Positions 5,684 through 7,205 of a stretch of DNA of 7,205 nt are shown here, piece after piece. The first letter of the stretch is position 1. Each line of letters starts with the position of its first letter. The translations under genes were made by a program, and so were the position numbers. Source of the stretch: Bacteroidia bacterium (GTDB lineage: Bacteria; Bacteroidota; Bacteroidia; NS11-12g; UBA955). The DNA is taken from positions 1 to 7,205 of the forward strand of contig JALQWO010000087.1 of NCBI GenBank assembly GCA_023258655.1, in the 5' to 3' direction. The notes below the pieces were generated by a model, which saw only the letters and a program-made list of their open reading frames with translations, was not told the origin of the DNA and made no database searches.

Positions 5684-6706
5684 ATGTCGTATTCTAAAGT
5701 TATCACCCTCGAACAGTACATTGTAGACCAACAAGCGCTTTATAAAGATGCGCAAGGGTCTTTGAGTAAAATTTTTCGCTCATTGGAGTTGGCAGCGAAA
5801 ATGGTGAATCGCGATGTGCGCAAAGCGGGACTGATCGACATTCTAGGGAACCAGGGTTCTACCAACATTCAGGGGGAAGAGCAAAAGAAGTTGGATGTGA
5901 TTGCCAATGACATATTCATCGCGGCGTTGAGTCGCAGCGGTGAGGTTTGCATGATCATTTCGGAGGAGAACGACGATGTTTATTATGTTGAAGGCGCAGA
6001 GAATGAAAAGTATATCGTAGCGATGGATCCTTTGGACGGAAGTTCAAACATTGATGTGAATGCGAGTATTGGTACCATTTTCAGTATCTACAGTCGCAAA
6101 AATCCCATGGCCAAGCCCACGATGGAGGATTGTCTTCAAAAGGGGAAACACCAAGTGGCAGCGGGGTATTTTATCTATGGTTCCAGTACCATGTTGGTGT
6201 ACTCAACCGGTGTGGGCGTTAACGGATTTACCCTGGACGACAGCATTCAAGAATTTTGTTTGAGTCATCCCAACATCCAAACCCCTGCTGATGGCAAGAT
6301 TTTCAGCGTAAACGAAGGCAACTTGGAGGATTTTCCCCAAGGTGTTCAAGATTATGTGTCGTTCTGCAAAACCAAAGACAAGGCAACAAATCGTCCCTAC
6401 TCGGCGCGATACATCGGTTCATTGATCGCCGATTTTCACCGGAATTTGCTCAAGGGAGGAATCTTCATTTATCCGCCAACAGAGAAGTCGCCCAATGGCA
6501 AATTGCGTTTGATGTACGAGTGCAATACCATGGCATTTTTGGCAGAACAAGCCGGGGGTGCTGCAAGTACAGGTACCGAACGCGTGTTGGATGTAAAACC
6601 CACCGAGTTACACCAACGCGTTCCCATGTTTGTGGGATCGAAGAACATGGTGGATTTGGCCGTAGCGATGCTCAATGAAGAAGTAGCTACTGCGGTTCTT
6701 GCATAA
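5684..6706 (+). CDS. fbp: Fructose-1,6-bisphosphatase, class I
   Basis: FBPase hydrolyses fructose 1,6-bisphosphate to fructose 6-phosphate in the cytoplasm, the committed step of gluconeogenesis. The 340 residues match the class I family in length and motifs: GSTNIQGEEQKKLDVIANDI (58-77), SEEND (93-97), AMDPLDGSSNID (113-124), SARYIGSLIADFHRNLLKGG (240-259), GKLRLMYECN (272-281) and AEQAGGAAS (287-295). The metal-binding set seen in human FBP1 (from memory E97, E98, D118, L120, D121, E280) corresponds to E94, E95, D115, L117, D118 and E279, all present. R242 and K273 match the substrate-phosphate residues. The start ATG at 5684 lacks a Shine-Dalgarno but gives the expected N-terminal length. 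Inhibition by AMP is usual for the class but was not established here. The last 20 bp overlap the 3' end of recO on the other strand. Confidence 0.97.
   Translation: MSYSKVITLEQYIVDQQALYKDAQGSLSKIFRSLELAAKMVNRDVRKAGLIDILGNQGSTNIQGEEQKKLDVIANDIFIAALSRSGEVCMIISEENDDVYYVEGAENEKYIVAMDPLDGSSNIDVNASIGTIFSIYSRKNPMAKPTMEDCLQKGKHQVAAGYFIYGSSTMLVYSTGVGVNGFTLDDSIQEFCLSHPNIQTPADGKIFSVNEGNLEDFPQGVQDYVSFCKTKDKATNRPYSARYIGSLIADFHRNLLKGGIFIYPPTEKSPNGKLRLMYECNTMAFLAEQAGGAASTGTERVLDVKPTELHQRVPMFVGSKNMVDLAVAMLNEEVATAVLA
6682..6691. repeat. 10-bp perfect palindrome at the fbp/recO overlap
   Basis: AGTAGCTACT reads the same on both strands and spans the recO stop codon (TAG at 6689-6687) and the fbp codons for the VAT stretch near the C-terminus. 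It has no loop and no following T-tract, so it is not a normal intrinsic terminator in either direction. It may be coincidental. Confidence 0.4.
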
Positions 6707-7205
6707 TCATTTGAAGAATTTCCAGCGATTGGATGGTCTTTCCCGGAATGACGTGTGTTTCGATGTAGTCCACCAGTTTGCTCACCAACAGCCTTCTTGC
6801 TTTTGCCGGTGCCGTTTTGATTTCACCCGATAAAATCTGGGCCAAAATTTCGCAGGATTCGGGGTCTATGGTATTGGATGGGATACTCCGAGATGTGGCG
6901 GTGCTGCCGGAAACGATGTCCAAACCCAACGAAATACTCTCTGCATTGAGCTGTAGTCCGTGCCCCGTGACATCACAAAATTCATAGAGGTACTGAATGG
7001 GTAAAATGGGTAAGTCCTTGCAACCATCGTTCAATTTCTGAAAGGTCTGTTTCGACAAATCAAAAAGCATTTCTTCGGGCTGTTCCTCGTGTAGGACATG
7101 GCTCAATAATTCCAAAAAGAACCATCGCACTTGGTCGTGAATGGGGTAGTGGCTGTAACCCCAACCTGAGACCAAGGAAACCTCTTTGGCTCGCATCATG
7201 CCTTT
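6687..7205 (-). CDS. recO: DNA repair protein RecO, C-terminal part (5' end beyond the window)
   Basis: RecO works with RecR to displace SSB and load RecA on gapped DNA and can anneal single strands. The frame is open to the right edge, giving 172 residues of an expected ~240; the N-terminal OB-fold lies outside. The ATG pair at 7199-7194 is internal, not the start: the preceding codons (Lys-Gly) are open, and the residues after it align with the interdomain segment of RecO (AKEVSLVSGWGYSHYPIHDQ corresponds to the usual arg/leu...PY.SIP.DP.K stretch). The helical C-terminal domain shows WFFLELLSHVLHEEQPEE, then LPIQYLYEFCDVTGHGLQLN, and ends with the characteristic LVDYIETHVIPGKTIQSLEI segment (compare Y..H.P....KSLEVL in Bacteroidota RecO, from memory). 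No CxxC zinc ribbon is seen. The stop overlaps the fbp coding end. Sequence divergence in this family is high, so the call rests on pattern and order, not on catalytic residues. Confidence 0.85.
   Translation of the reverse strand, partial: KGMMRAKEVSLVSGWGYSHYPIHDQVRWFFLELLSHVLHEEQPEEMLFDLSKQTFQKLNDGCKDLPILPIQYLYEFCDVTGHGLQLNAESISLGLDIVSGSTATSRSIPSNTIDPESCEILAQILSGEIKTAPAKARRLLVSKLVDYIETHVIPGKTIQSLEILQMIMQEPQ

Noticed and set aside
6687..7199. The 170-codon frame starting at the ATG at 7199 as a complete small hypothetical protein
   Set aside because: The frame is open to the window edge and its content matches the RecO C-terminal domain, so the ATG is internal.
1..7205. Mobile element, CRISPR array, defence island, RNA gene or a novel multi-gene system
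   Set aside because: All six genes belong to known core families, spacers are short, and I saw no terminal inverted repeats, spaced direct repeats, tRNA fold or unknown gene cluster.

Overview
The window looks like an ordinary, gene-dense housekeeping stretch of a Bacteroidota chromosome. Three things point to that phylum. None of the five visible starts has a Shine-Dalgarno sequence. The aspartate kinase and RecO look like the Bacteroidota branches of their families. The secreted glucosaminidase with tandem LysM modules is also common there. A genus cannot be named from the sequence alone. Base composition looks balanced and even across the genes (judged by eye, not counted). I see no tRNA, rRNA, CRISPR array, insertion sequence, integrase or phage gene, and no sign of a previously undescribed system.

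Layout, left to right: (1) 1-536, minus strand, gmhA (sedoheptulose-7-phosphate isomerase), cut by the left edge so that its last ~14 residues are missing. (2) 544-2649, minus strand, dsbD (transmembrane thiol:disulfide interchange protein), 7 nt upstream of gmhA and probably in the same transcript. (3) 2650-2756, a divergent spacer. (4) 2757-4328, plus strand, an exported GH73-type glucosaminidase with five C-terminal LysM modules. (5) 4337-5605, minus strand, aspartate kinase, converging on the previous gene with only 8 nt between stop codons. (6) 5606-5683, a short divergent spacer. (7) 5684-6706, plus strand, class I fructose-1,6-bisphosphatase. (8) 6687-7205, minus strand, the C-terminal ~172 residues of RecO, overlapping the fbp 3' end by 20 bp and running off the right edge.

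The genes mostly serve separate core processes: LPS heptose supply (gmhA), cell-envelope redox (dsbD), peptidoglycan remodelling (glucosaminidase), aspartate-family amino-acid synthesis (lysC), gluconeogenesis (fbp) and recombination repair (recO). A loose envelope theme links the first three. In particular, the glucosaminidase catalytic domain carries four cysteines and is transcribed divergently from dsbD, so it is a plausible client of the periplasmic disulfide system. Intergenic DNA totals only about 200 bp. All spacers are under 300 bp and no recognisable intrinsic terminator was found in them.
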